64,000 nt of DNA from Lentzea fradiae (GTDB lineage: Bacteria; Actinomycetota; Actinomycetes; Mycobacteriales; Pseudonocardiaceae), in NCBI RefSeq assembly GCF_900100955.1, contig NZ_FNCC01000018.1, forward strand, positions 124,001 to 188,000, in the 5' to 3' direction. The notes under the pieces were generated by a model that was given only the letters and a program-made list of their open reading frames with translations, was not told where the DNA came from and ran no database searches. The translations under genes and the position numbers were made by a program. This document shows positions 9,991 through 20,100 of the stretch, piece by piece. Position 1 is the stretch's first letter; the number at the start of each line of letters is the position of its first letter.

Positions 9991-10566
9991 ATGAGCACCG
10001 CCGCGAGCCTCGTCGTGCTTTTCCTGGTGGCCGTCGTGCCGCTGGCACCGACGGAGGTGGTGCTCATCGGTGCGGGTGTCCTGGCTGCGGCCGGTGAGGT
10101 GCCGCTCTACCTGGTGGTGCTGATCGCCGCGGCCGGCTGCCTGGCCAGCGACCTGATCAACTTCAGCGCGGGCCGCAGGCTCGGCATGAAGGCGCTCGCC
10201 AAGGTCAACCGCAACGCCAAGGCGCGGGCGATGGTGGTGTGGACGGCCGACCAGCTGGCGTCCAGGGGCGAGACGATCCTCATCGCGGCGCGGTTCCTGC
10301 CCGCGGGCGGCATCGTCGGCGCGTTGCTGACCGGTGCGCTCAAGTGGCCGCTGCGCCGGTTCGTCCCGGTCGCCGCCGTGGGTTCGGCGCTGTGGAGCCT
10401 CTATCCCGCCACCGTCGGGTACATCGGTGGTCAGCTCGTCGAGGAGACGTGGCTCGCGATGCTGTTGTCGTTCGGCGTGGCGACGGCCATCTCCGCCCCG
10501 ATCGGCATGGCGATCCGTGCGCGCAACGCCAACCGCACCCTCTCGTACGCCGAGTCGTCGTCGTAG
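9991..10566 (+). CDS. DedA/VTT-domain membrane protein
   Basis: The 191-residue protein has four to five hydrophobic segments and the conserved DedA features: an N-terminal PTEVVLIGAG, then SDLINFSAGRRLG, and the central ETILIAARFLPAGGIVGALLTG with the buried Arg and Gly residues of the family. DedA proteins are linked to lipid-carrier (undecaprenyl phosphate) recycling and envelope homeostasis. ATG at 9991 follows the leuA terminator, so it has its own promoter. Its last 136 bases overlap the convergent TetR gene. Confidence 0.85.
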   Translation: MSTAASLVVLFLVAVVPLAPTEVVLIGAGVLAAAGEVPLYLVVLIAAAGCLASDLINFSAGRRLGMKALAKVNRNAKARAMVVWTADQLASRGETILIAARFLPAGGIVGALLTGALKWPLRRFVPVAAVGSALWSLYPATVGYIGGQLVEETWLAMLLSFGVATAISAPIGMAIRARNANRTLSYAESSS

Positions 10567-11012
10567 AGGACGGCGTACCGGTCGGCGGCGGCCAGCAGTG
10601 CGTCCACTTCGAACGCCAGCTGCGCGTCACCGCACAGCCGTTCCAGCAACGAGATCCAGCGCAGGTTGAAGAGCATCAACGCGTCGCGCACCCGGCCGGG
10701 ACGGGCGGCGAACTCGGAGCGCGTGACGACGAAGAAGCAGCCGCCGGGGAACACGCGGCGCTTCGAGTAGTCGAGCCACCGCTCGCTCAGGTCCAGCACG
10801 GACCCGCCGGCGACGACGACCTCGCGCGCGAAGATGTCCGCGGCCGTGTGCACCGCCGAGAGCTGCAGCTCTTCCTTGGCGCCGAAGTGCGAGAACACCC
10901 CGCTCTTGCTCATGCCGAGCTCGACGGCGAGCCGTCCGATCGTGACTCCTTCGAGCCCGTCGACGGACGCGATCTCCGCGGCTCGGAGGAGGATCGACCC
11001 ACGACTGTCCAC
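10431..11012 (-). CDS. TetR family transcriptional regulator
   Basis: The 193-residue protein starts at GTG 11012. The N-terminal helix-turn-helix is clear (ILLRAAEIASVDGLEGVTIG then ELGMSKSGVFSHFGAKEELQ), and the longer C-terminal ligand domain contains RWLDYSKRRVFPGGCFF, as in the TetR_C_16/YcdC-like group. Target and ligand are unknown. The 3' end runs 136 bases into dedA on the other strand, which is longer than usual; the last 45 codons could have drifted after loss of an earlier stop. Confidence 0.85.
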   Translation of the reverse strand: MDSRGSILLRAAEIASVDGLEGVTIGRLAVELGMSKSGVFSHFGAKEELQLSAVHTAADIFAREVVVAGGSVLDLSERWLDYSKRRVFPGGCFFVVTRSEFAARPGRVRDALMLFNLRWISLLERLCGDAQLAFEVDALLAAADRYAVLYDDDSAYERVRLALRARIAMPIGAEMAVATPNDNSIASHVSSTS

Positions 11013-11087
11013 GTCGGCAACGACATCACCGCCCGCTAGAGACAGCCTCGCCGTTCACCCGAACCAGCGACACTTCCCCGCCGCTCA

Positions 11088-11146
11088 AACGCCACGCGGG
11101 GGCCCTTCGTACTAAGTGACAGTACGAAGGGCCCCCGCGTGGCGTT
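11088..11146 (-). terminator. Terminator of the opp operon, 26-bp perfect stem
   Basis: Arms 11088-11113 and 11121-11146 are perfect complements of 26 bases with a 7-base loop. The hairpin begins 25 bases after the oppF stop on the minus strand and lies upstream of the TetR gene, so it isolates the two units. It would work in both directions. Confidence 0.8.
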
Positions 11147-11170
11147 GGGAAACGTGGAGGGTGGATTGGG

Positions 11171-12274
11171 TTAGCCGAGGGCCTCGGTTACCGAGGCCGG
11201 TCCCACCAGGGGGACGTCGGGTGACAGGCCGTCGCCCTCCTCGACCAGCTCGGGCTTCACCGCGTGCGGCTGGAGCTCGCCGGAGCGGATCTGCTCCGCC
11301 CAGTGGCACGCCACCTTGTGGCCGGGCTTGAGCTCGCGCAGCGCCGGGCGTTCGGTGTCGCACTTCGTCTCCTGCCGCCACGGGCACCGGGTGTGGAACC
11401 GGCAGCCGCTCGGCGGGTTCGCGGGCGACGGCAGGTCGCCCGCGAGCAGGATGCGCTCGCGCCGGTCCTCGACCTCGGGGTCGGGCACCGGGATGGCCGA
11501 CAGTAGCGCCCGCGTGTACGGGTGCAGCGGCTCCTCGTAGAGGTCGTCCGCGGTGGCCTCCTCGACGATCCCGCCGAGGTACATCACGCCGACCCGGTCG
11601 GAGATGTGCTTCACGACCGCGAGGTCGTGGGCGATCACCAGGTAGGTGAGGCCGAACTGCTCCTGAAGGTCCTCCAGCAGGTTCACGACCTGGGCCTGGA
11701 CCGACACGTCGAGCGCGGACACCGGCTCGTCGGCGACGATCAGGTCCGGGTTGAGCGCCAGGGCACGGGCGATGCCGATGCGCTGCCGCTGACCGCCGGA
11801 GAACTCGTGCGGGTACTTGCGCAGCGCCGACGTCGGCAGGCCCACGGCGGAGAGCAGCTCGCGCAGGCGCTTGTCGGTCTCCTCCTTGCCCTTGTCGAGG
11901 TCGTGCGCGCGCAGGCCCTCGACGAGGATCGACTCGACGGACTGCCGCGGGTCGAGCGAGGACAGCGGGTCCTGGAACACCATCTGGATCCGGCGCCGCA
12001 TCTTGCGCAGCTCCTCGCCCCGCAGGGACGAGAAGTCCTGCCCGTCGAAGACCATCTTGCCGTCGGTCGGCTCGTTGAGCCGCAGCATCGCCCGCCCGAG
12101 GGTGGACTTGCCGCAGCCGGACTCGCCGACGAGGCCGTAGGTCTCGCCGCGCTTGATCTCCAGGTCTACGCCGTCGACGGCGTAGACGTAGCCGACGGTC
12201 TTGTCGAAGAACACGCCCCGCTTGATCGGGAAGTGCACCTTCATGTCCTGGACCGAGACCAGGGTCTCGCTCAT
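11171..12274 (-). CDS. oppF: Oligopeptide ABC transporter ATP-binding protein OppF
   Basis: This 367-residue ATPase carries Walker [10 protein letters not shown] (about residues 54-62), the Q-loop [10 protein letters not shown], the signature [15 protein letters not shown] and Walker [13 protein letters not shown], then the oligopeptide-transporter C-terminal domain with its Cys-rich [10 protein letters not shown]...KCDTE, which binds an iron-sulfur cluster in relatives. Start ATG 12274 overlaps the oppD stop (ATGA). A C-terminal tail of about 45 residues beyond the usual end is acidic. Last gene of a five-gene peptide importer operon. Confidence 0.93.
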   Translation of the reverse strand: MSETLVSVQDMKVHFPIKRGVFFDKTVGYVYAVDGVDLEIKRGETYGLVGESGCGKSTLGRAMLRLNEPTDGKMVFDGQDFSSLRGEELRKMRRRIQMVFQDPLSSLDPRQSVESILVEGLRAHDLDKGKEETDKRLRELLSAVGLPTSALRKYPHEFSGGQRQRIGIARALALNPDLIVADEPVSALDVSVQAQVVNLLEDLQEQFGLTYLVIAHDLAVVKHISDRVGVMYLGGIVEEATADDLYEEPLHPYTRALLSAIPVPDPEVEDRRERILLAGDLPSPANPPSGCRFHTRCPWRQETKCDTERPALRELKPGHKVACHWAEQIRSGELQPHAVKPELVEEGDGLSPDVPLVGPASVTEALG

Positions 12275-13269
12275 ACCGACACCTCCTCGGCGGCGGGAGT
12301 TCCCGGCACCACCGGGTTGTGGCAGCGGAGCAGGCGGCCGAGCTGCGCTTCTTCGGCGGGCGTCTCCCGCGTGCAGACGTCCAGCGCGTTGGGGCAGCGC
12401 GGAGCGAACGCGCAGCCCTGCGACCACGGGATGTTGTCCGCGACGGAGCCCTTGATCGGCGTCAGCTTCTCGCCGCGCGGGGCGTCGAGCCGCGGGATGG
12501 ACGCGAGCAGGCCGTGCGTGTACGGGTGGCGCGGCTCGGCGAAGAGCTTGTGCCGCATGGCCTTCTCGACGACCTTGCCGCCGTACAGCACGTTGACCTC
12601 GTCGCACAGGCCCGCGACGACACCCAGGTCGTGGGTGATCATCACGAGCGCGGTGCCGAGGTCGTGCACCAGTTCCTTCATCAGCGTGAGGATCTGGGCC
12701 TGGATGGTCACGTCCAGAGCGGTCGTCGGCTCGTCCGCGATCAGCAGCTTCGGCCGGCAGGCCAGCGCGATCGCGATGAGCGCGCGCTGCCGCATGCCGC
12801 CGGAGAGCTGGTGCGGGTACTCCTTGAGCCGCCGGTTCGGGTCGGGGATGCCGACCTTGTCCAGCAACGTCTTCGCCTCGACCATGGCCTCCTTGCGGGC
12901 CATGCCGCGGTGCCGTTCGAGCACCTCGGTGACCTGGAGACCGATCGGGACGACGGGGTTGAGCGAGGACAGCGGGTCCTGGAAGACCATGCCGAGGTCG
13001 CGGCCGCGGCGGTCGCGCATCTCCTTGTCCGACAGCTTCAGCAGGTCGGTGCCGTCGTAGGAGACGCTGCCGGTGATCGTGACGCCGCGCTTGGGCAGCA
13101 GACCCATGATCGCCAACGATGTCACCGACTTGCCGCAGCCGGACTCGCCGACGAGACCGACGGTCTGGCCGGGCTCGACGTCGAAGCTGACGCCGTCGAC
13201 GGCGCGGAACGGCTCCTCGCCCTTGCGCTGGAACACGACGGAGAGGTCACGTACTTCGAGCAGTGCCAC
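12271..13269 (-). CDS. oppD: Oligopeptide ABC transporter ATP-binding protein OppD
   Basis: This 332-residue ATPase has Walker [10 protein letters not shown] (about 40-48), the Q-loop [10 protein letters not shown], signature [15 protein letters not shown] and Walker [13 protein letters not shown], then the family C-terminal segment [15 protein letters not shown]. The start at 13269 lies 6 bases after the oppC stop. Together with OppF it powers uptake of peptides through OppB/OppC. Confidence 0.93.
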   Translation of the reverse strand: MALLEVRDLSVVFQRKGEEPFRAVDGVSFDVEPGQTVGLVGESGCGKSVTSLAIMGLLPKRGVTITGSVSYDGTDLLKLSDKEMRDRRGRDLGMVFQDPLSSLNPVVPIGLQVTEVLERHRGMARKEAMVEAKTLLDKVGIPDPNRRLKEYPHQLSGGMRQRALIAIALACRPKLLIADEPTTALDVTIQAQILTLMKELVHDLGTALVMITHDLGVVAGLCDEVNVLYGGKVVEKAMRHKLFAEPRHPYTHGLLASIPRLDAPRGEKLTPIKGSVADNIPWSQGCAFAPRCPNALDVCTRETPAEEAQLGRLLRCHNPVVPGTPAAEEVSV

Positions 13270-13275
13270 GACGAC

Positions 13276-14202
13276 TCACCGCCTGTTCTTCGGGTCGAGG
13301 GCCTCGCGCAGGGTCTCGCCCATGAGCGTGAAACCGAGAGCGACGATGATGATGCAGATCGCGGGCCACGCGGCGAGGTGCGGGTGGGTGTCGAACACCT
13401 TCTGCACGTCACCGAGCATCTGACCCCACTCCGGCGTCCGGTCGTCCGGGTTGCCGAGGCCGAGGAACGACAGCGCCGCCGCCTCGATGATCGCGGTGGC
13501 CAGCACCAGCGTCGACTGGACGATCACCGGGCCGAGCGAGTTCGGCAGCATGTGCCGGAACACGATCGCGCCCTTCTTCACGCCGAGCGCGGTCGCCGCC
13601 AGCACGTGGTCGCTGTGCCGCTGCGCGAGCATCGAACCGCGCAGGAGGCGTGCGAACACCGGGATCTGCACGATCGAGACCGCGAGGATCACCGTGAACT
13701 GGCTGGGCCGCGAGAACATCGCGGCGATCGAGAACGCGAGCAGCAGCGACGGCAGCGAGAGCATGACGTCGACGACGCGCATGACCAGCGAGTCGACCCA
13801 GCCGCCGAGGGCGCCCGCGAGCGTGCCGAGGATCAGGCCGCCGGTGAGGCCGAACAGCGTGGCGACGACACCGACGATGAGCGTCTGCTGCGAGCCGACC
13901 AGCACACGCGACAGGAAGTCGCGGCCCTGGAGGTCACCACCGAGCGGGTGCCCCGGCTGCGACGGCGGGATCTCGTTGCGCGCCTTGACGACCTGGTCGA
14001 TCAGCATCGGGTCGGCCGGGTTGTGCGGCGCGAGCCACGGCGCGAGCAGCGAGACCAGGATGAACAGGCCGATGATCACCGCGCCGGTGAGGAACACCGG
14101 GCTGCGGCGCAACCGCTTCCACGCGCTCGCGGCGAGCGAGACGCCGGCGGTCGCGTCGATCTTCTCCTTCTTCGCGGAAAGTCCGAGAACCACGTCGCTC
14201 AC
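13276..14202 (-). CDS. oppC: Oligopeptide ABC transporter permease OppC
   Basis: The 308-residue permease has an N-terminal cytoplasmic segment, one helix (VFLTGAVIIGLFILVSLLAP), then the BPD_transp_1 domain with five more helices and an EAA loop (LAATALGVKKGAIVFRHMLPN). The sequence GHPLGGDLQGRDFLSRVLVGSQ before the core is typical of OppC/DppC. GTG 14202 overlaps the oppB stop by 4 bases (GTGA), so this start is firm. Confidence 0.93.
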   Translation of the reverse strand: MSDVVLGLSAKKEKIDATAGVSLAASAWKRLRRSPVFLTGAVIIGLFILVSLLAPWLAPHNPADPMLIDQVVKARNEIPPSQPGHPLGGDLQGRDFLSRVLVGSQQTLIVGVVATLFGLTGGLILGTLAGALGGWVDSLVMRVVDVMLSLPSLLLAFSIAAMFSRPSQFTVILAVSIVQIPVFARLLRGSMLAQRHSDHVLAATALGVKKGAIVFRHMLPNSLGPVIVQSTLVLATAIIEAAALSFLGLGNPDDRTPEWGQMLGDVQKVFDTHPHLAAWPAICIIIVALGFTLMGETLREALDPKNRR

Positions 14203-15203
14203 CTCGTCCTGATGCGCGGGTCGATGAGCGCGTACGACAGGTCGACCAGCAGGTTGACCACGACGTAGACGATGGTGGCCATGATGATCAGCAACAGCAG
14301 CACCGGGTAGTCGCGCCGTTCGAACCCGATGGCGAGCGCCTCGCCGACCCCGGAGAACGAGAACACCTTCTCGGTGAGCACCGCGCCGGAGAGCAACGCG
14401 CCCGTCTGCAGGCCGATCGTCGTGACGACCGGCAGCATGGCGTTGCGCAGCACGTGCCGGCGGCGGATCACCGGTGCGGTGAGGCCCTTCGACTCGGCGG
14501 TGCGCACGAAGTCCTCGTCGAGCACGTCGAGGACGGCCGCGCGGGTGATCCGGAAGATCACCGCGAACGGGATCGTGGCCAGCGCGATCGCGGGCAGGAT
14601 CAGGTGTTCCAGCGCGTTCAGGGTCGCGTCCCACTCGCCGGTGATCATGCCGTCGAGGGTGAAGAACCCGGTGACGCGGGTGGCGTCGATGGCGTCCTGA
14701 CGGCCGCTGGACGGCAGGCCGAGCGCGGACGACGCCACGCCCTTGAGCACGTAGGCCAGGAAGAACACCGGCACGGCGACGCCGATGAGCGAGCCGACGA
14801 CGCTGACGTTGTCGAACCAGCTGCCGCGGCGCTTGGCCGCGATGTACCCGAGCGGCACGCCGACCAGGATCGCGATGAGGATCGCGAAGAAGCTCAGCTC
14901 GAGCGTGGCGGGGAACCGCTGGAGGAAGATCTCGAGCGCCGAGTCACCGGGCTGGACACCGGTCGAGACGCCGAAGTCCCCGGTCGCGGCACGACCGAGG
15001 AACTTGAAGTACTGGACGAAGATCGGCTGGTCGAGGCCGAGCTGCTTGGTGAGGGCTTCTCGCGACTCCGGCGTAGCGCGCTCTCCCAGGAGGGCCGAGA
15101 CCGGCCCTCCTGGGAGTACGCGCAACCACGCGAAGAGCAGCAGCGAGAGCACCAGCACCACGCCGACCAGCTGGATCAGCCGTCGAATGGTGTAGCGGAG
15201 CAC
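14199..15203 (-). CDS. oppB: Oligopeptide ABC transporter permease OppB
   Basis: The 334-residue permease starts with MLRYTIRRLIQLVGVVLVLS, the first membrane helix usual for OppB/DppB, followed by PGGPVSALLGERATPE and the transport domain; the EAA loop reads FVRTAESKGLTAPVIRRRHVLRN. It is 43 bases downstream of oppA on the same strand. Confidence 0.93.
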   Translation of the reverse strand: MLRYTIRRLIQLVGVVLVLSLLLFAWLRVLPGGPVSALLGERATPESREALTKQLGLDQPIFVQYFKFLGRAATGDFGVSTGVQPGDSALEIFLQRFPATLELSFFAILIAILVGVPLGYIAAKRRGSWFDNVSVVGSLIGVAVPVFFLAYVLKGVASSALGLPSSGRQDAIDATRVTGFFTLDGMITGEWDATLNALEHLILPAIALATIPFAVIFRITRAAVLDVLDEDFVRTAESKGLTAPVIRRRHVLRNAMLPVVTTIGLQTGALLSGAVLTEKVFSFSGVGEALAIGFERRDYPVLLLLIIMATIVYVVVNLLVDLSYALIDPRIRTR

Positions 15204-15246
15204 TGTGAGCTACCCCGTTGTTCTCTTGTGGTGGGAGCTAGTCCGC

Positions 15247-16926
15247 TCAGCCCTTGGAGGCCGAACCGAACTTCTCGTCGGTCAACGGGCTGGGAACGAC
15301 ACCCTTGATGTCCGACTTCAACACCAGAGCGGGCGGGGAGTGCGAGATCGGGATCGCGGGGAGGTACTCCTCCATGATCTTCTTGTTGATCTCTTCGTAC
15401 AGCTTGGTGCGCTCGGACTCGTTCGGCTCGGAGTTGGCCTTGGCCAGGTCCGCGGCGAGCGTGGCGCCCCACGGCGACACACCGGTGTTGAAGCGGTTGT
15501 CGGTGCGGCCGAAGAACGTGCCGACCCAGTTGTGCGCGGTGCCGTTGTCGCCGGTCCAGCCGAGCAGGAAGATGTCCGAGATGCCGTTGTCGACGTCGGT
15601 GAGGTAACCGCCGTTCCACGGCTTGGTGACGACGTCGAGCTTGATGCCCGCCTTCTCCAGGTCACCCGCGATGGCGCCCCACAGGTCCTTCGGGGACGGC
15701 ATGTACGGACGCGTGACCTCGGACGGCCAGTACGCCTTCAGGGTCAGGTCGGTGGCGCCGGCCTCGGCCAGCAGCGACTTCGCCTTCTCCGGGTCGTACT
15801 TCACCTCGGTGATCGACTTGTTGTAGCCGTTCACGGTGTCCGGCATGAACTGCGTCGCGACCTTGGCGCCCTCGGGCAGCTGCGACTTGACGAGCTGCTC
15901 GCGGTTGATCGCGTACTGGAGGGCCTGGCGGACCTTCAGGTCGGCGAGCTTCGGGTTGTTCTTCTGGTTGATGCCCAGGTAGAACACGTTGAACGCCGGG
16001 CGGATCGCCACGTTGAAGCCGTCGGACTTGAGGCTCGCCCAGTCGGCCGCGTTCGGCAGGTCGTACCCGTCGATGTCACCGGCCTTGAGCGCCTGCTTGC
16101 GGGCGGTCTCGTCCGGGATGATCTTGAAGACGATCTTGTCCAGGTTGGCCTTCGTGCCGTGGTAGTCGTCGTTGCGGACGAGCTCGACGGTGTTGTTGGC
16201 CTTGTCGTACTTGCTGAACTTGAACGGGCCCGTGCCGGTCGGGTGCTCCGTCGCGTAGGCCGGGTAGGTGAACGCGTCACCGGCGGCCTGCACGTTGTCC
16301 GCGTCGTACTTCTTGAGCGCCTCGGGGCTCGAGATGGAGAACGACGTGAAGCCGAGGACCGACGGGAACTGCGAGGTGACCTCGTTCAGCTCGACCACGG
16401 CGGTCTTCGGGTCCTTGGCGGTGCAGGACTTGTACAGCGAGGGCTTGTCCGGCGTGTCCTTGAACCCGCCGAAGTTGTCCAGCCAGTACTGCGAGACGGC
16501 GTCGGACTGACCCGCGCCCTTCTGGTTGTACCAGCGCTCGAAGTTGAAGCACACGGCCTCGGCGTTGAACTCCGTGCCGTCGTGGAACTTCACACCCTCC
16601 TTGAGGGTGAAGGTCCAGGTCTTGCCGTCCGTGGAGGGCTCGTAGCTCGTCGCCAGCGCCGGCTCGACCTCGGCGGTGCCCGCCTTGAAGCCGACCAGGC
16701 CCTCGAACATCTGCCGGGAGACGCGGAACGTCTCACCGTCAGTCGCGTAGAACGGGTCGAACAGCTTCGGCGCGCCCGCGGCACCGAAGGTCAGCGTGCC
16801 GCCCTGCTGGCCGCCACCGCCGGAGTCGCGCTGCGATTGCGCGCAACCTGACAGGGCCAGCGCGCTGACGCTGAGGAAGCCGATCGCGGCAACCCAACGG
16901 CGGCGTGCCGTTACTGAGTGGACCAT
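15247..16926 (-). CDS. oppA: Oligopeptide ABC transporter substrate-binding lipoprotein OppA
   Basis: The 559-residue protein starts at ATG 16926, which has AAGGGG upstream; an in-frame ATG 9 codons earlier is less likely. A signal peptide ends at the lipobox ALSGC, so it is tethered outside the membrane. The rest is a family 5 solute-binding protein (SBP_bac_5), with VEPALATSYEPSTDGKTWTF near residue 75 and GDIDGYDLPNAADW further on. It captures peptides or similar solutes for OppBCDF. It is the first gene of the operon; the 216 bases to the divergent AfsR-type regulator must hold both promoters. Confidence 0.93.
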   Translation of the reverse strand: MVHSVTARRRWVAAIGFLSVSALALSGCAQSQRDSGGGGQQGGTLTFGAAGAPKLFDPFYATDGETFRVSRQMFEGLVGFKAGTAEVEPALATSYEPSTDGKTWTFTLKEGVKFHDGTEFNAEAVCFNFERWYNQKGAGQSDAVSQYWLDNFGGFKDTPDKPSLYKSCTAKDPKTAVVELNEVTSQFPSVLGFTSFSISSPEALKKYDADNVQAAGDAFTYPAYATEHPTGTGPFKFSKYDKANNTVELVRNDDYHGTKANLDKIVFKIIPDETARKQALKAGDIDGYDLPNAADWASLKSDGFNVAIRPAFNVFYLGINQKNNPKLADLKVRQALQYAINREQLVKSQLPEGAKVATQFMPDTVNGYNKSITEVKYDPEKAKSLLAEAGATDLTLKAYWPSEVTRPYMPSPKDLWGAIAGDLEKAGIKLDVVTKPWNGGYLTDVDNGISDIFLLGWTGDNGTAHNWVGTFFGRTDNRFNTGVSPWGATLAADLAKANSEPNESERTKLYEEINKKIMEEYLPAIPISHSPPALVLKSDIKGVVPSPLTDEKFGSASKG

Positions 16927-17142
16927 CAAACACCCCTTGGACAATCCGCACATCTCACGGTGTGGTCGCCGACGATAACCGTTGTGGATACCCCACCCGG
17001 GGTTACTCAGGTCACGATCCGGCCACTAGACCAGGCATTCTGATACGTCCGGCGCATGTTCGCTGACCCAACGTGAGCACGGCGGATGCGTCGAACGCTC
17101 TCCTAGGCTGTAGAAACGACTGCGAAACGTGGAGGAGGTCGC

Positions 17143-20100
17143 ATGCACAGGCAGGTCGAGTTCCGCCTCCTCGGCCCCCTCCAGGTCCTGGTCGACTCCG
17201 AGTCACTGCTGGTCCGGGCGGGACGGCAGCGCGCACTGCTCGTGTCGCTGCTGCTGCGCGTGGGCACGTCGGTGTCCGTCGACGAGCTCGCGGCGAACGT
17301 CTGGGGGGACAACCCTCCCGCCAGAGCGCGTGCGACATTGCAGACATATGTCATGCGTCTCAGACAGCTGCTGGGACCGTCCGTCCCGATCAGGACCGTC
17401 CCCGACGGCTACCTCGTCGACGTCGACGAGAAGACGATCGACCTGATGCGCTTCGAACCCCTCATCGAGCAGGGCGAACAGGAGCGCGCGGCCGGAAACC
17501 CGCAGGCGGCGTCGGCCGCGTTCGCCGCCGCGCTGGGGCTCTGGCGCGGCCCCGCGCTGGCCGACGTGCCGTCGGAGGTGCTGCACCGCGACGAGGTGCC
17601 CCGGCTCGACGAGCGCCGCCTGCACGTGCTGGAACGCCGGGTCGAGGTCGACCTCGAACTGGGCCGCCACGGCGAGCTGGTCGCGGAGCTGTCCCGCCTG
17701 ACCGGCGAACACCCGCTGCGCGAGCGGTTCTGGGCGCAGCTCATGGTGGCGCTCTACCGCTCCGGCCGGCAGAGCGAGGCGCTGGCCGCCTACCAGCGCG
17801 TTTCCCGGCTCCTGGCCGACGAGCTGGGCATCGACCCCGGTGACGAGCTGCGGCGCGTCCACGGCCGGGTGCTGTCCGGGTCGATCGGCGCGGTGGCCGC
17901 GCCGTCCTCGGGACCCGCTGTCGTCACCGCGAAGCCGGAACGGGTCGTGCCGTCGCAGCTCCCGGCGGACATCCCGGACTTCGTGGGCCGCGGCGAGGCC
18001 GTGTCGCTGGTCACGGCCCTGCTGCGGACCGCGCAGGGCGTCCCCGTCGTCACCCTGGCCGGGCCTCCCGGCGTCGGCAAGACGGCGCTCGCCGTGCACG
18101 CCGCCCACCGGATGCGCGCGGACTTCCCGGACGGCCAGCTGTACGTCAACCTGCGCGGATACGCCCCCGGCCCGCCGCTGAGCGCCGTGGACGTGCTGCC
18201 GCGGTTCCTGCGCGCGCTCGGCACCGAACCCGACCAGGTGCCGCTCGACCAGGACGAGCAGGAGGCCATGTTCCGGTCCACCCTGACCGGTCAGCGCGTG
18301 CTCCTGCTGCTCGACAACGCGTCGTCCGCCGAGCAGATCCGGCCCCTGCTGCCCGGCTCACCCGGGTGCGCGGTGCTCGTGACGTCCCGGGACACGCTGC
18401 GGGGTCTGGCCGTCTCGCACGCGGCGTCGAACGTGCGCCTCGACGTCCTCGACTGGCACGAGACGCGGTCCCTGCTCGCGGGCATCCTGGGCGAGAGCGA
18501 GGTGGCGTCCCAGGAGGACGCCGCGGTCGAGCTGGCGTCGTTGTGCGCGCATCTGCCATTGGCATTGCGAATAGCCGCGGCCAACCTCGTGTCGCGTCCG
18601 GAGCTGTCCATCGCGGACTACGTGGAGGAGCTGAGGGCGGGCAACCGGCTCGCCGCGCTGGCCGTAGAAGGCGACGAACGGGTCGCGGTGCACGCGGCGT
18701 TCGACCTCTCCTACGCCGCGCTGAAACCCGAGCTGGCGCAGATGTTCCGGCTGCTGTCGCTCGTGCCCGGCGGCGACTTCACGCCGGAGGTCGCCGCCGC
18801 GCTGTCCGGACTGACCACTCAGGACGCCCGGCGCAGGCTCGACCGCCTGGCCACCGCCAACCTGATCGCGAACCACGCGCCGTCCCGCTACCAGTTCCAC
18901 GACCTGCTGCGCGACTACGCGGCCGAACGGCTGTCCGTCGAGGACAGCCCGGCGGACTCGCGGCTCGCGCTGCGGCGGCTGTTCGACTGGACGGTCCGCT
19001 CCGTCGACAACGCCACGTCGGTGATGAGGTCGACGCTGTTCCGCTTCCCGCGTGCGGACCCGATGGCGGGCGTCGTGCCGCGCACGTTCAGCACCAGCAC
19101 CGAGGCACGCACCTGGCTCGACAGCGAACGCGCCAACCTCGTCGCGCTCGTGGCGCACTGCGTCGAACGCGACCCGGAGAACGCGCCGTGGCGGCTCGCC
19201 GACGCGTTGCGCGGCTACTTCTACACGCAGGGCCTGACGGCGGAGTGGCGCGAGACGGCCAGAGCGGGCCTGCTCGGGGCCCGCGCCCCGCGTGACGAGG
19301 TCGGCCAGCTCGCGATGCTCTCCTCGCTCGGCACCCTCTACTGGGTGACGGGCCAGCACCGCACCGCCCTCGACCACTACCAGCAGGCCATCGCGTTGCA
19401 GGAGCACCTCGACCTGCCGGAGGCGGAGGCGGCGGTCCTGTCGAACGCGGGCAGCGTCAACATCGACCTGGGCGAGCTGGAGCAGGCCGCCGAGCACCTC
19501 GAACGCGCGCTGGTGATCACCCGCCGCATCGGCGCCTTCCAGGTCCAGGCCAACGCCTTGTTCAACCTCGGCGGCGTCTACATGCAACTCGGCCTCCTCG
19601 ACCGCGCCGCGGCGACGTTCGAGGAGGCGCTGGAGGCGGGCACCCGCATCGACTCGTGGATCAGCCAGGCGAACTCGATGCGCGCCCTCGGCGAGGTGCA
19701 CGCGTGGCGCGGCGACCCGGACCGCGGCGCGTCCTACTTCGCGCGGGCCAGCGAGCTGTACGAACGCGCTGCCGCCCGGAACTTCAGCCACGCCCGGCAC
19801 GAGGGCATGGCGATCACGCTGATCATGCGCGGCCGGTTCGAGGAAGCCGCGGTCGAGGCCACCGCCGCGATGCGGATCGCCCACGAGATGAACAACGTCA
19901 AGAGCGTCTGCGACGCCAGGAACCTGCTCGGTCGCGCCCTGGAGGGTGCGGGCCGCTACGAGGAGGCCGTCGAGCAGTTCACGTCCGCGCTCACCATCGC
20001 GACCGAGACGGGCTACCCGTGGGGCGGGTGCTCGGCCCGCCGCGGCCTGGCGTCGGCCTACCGGGGCGTCGGCCGGTACGCCGAGGCGCTGGAGATGGCC

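Noticed and set aside
12319-14268. 649-codon plus-strand open frame opposite oppD and oppC
   Set aside because: It is an antisense shadow: composition is dominated by Arg, Asp and His, no domain is visible, and the opposite strand holds well-conserved transporter genes.
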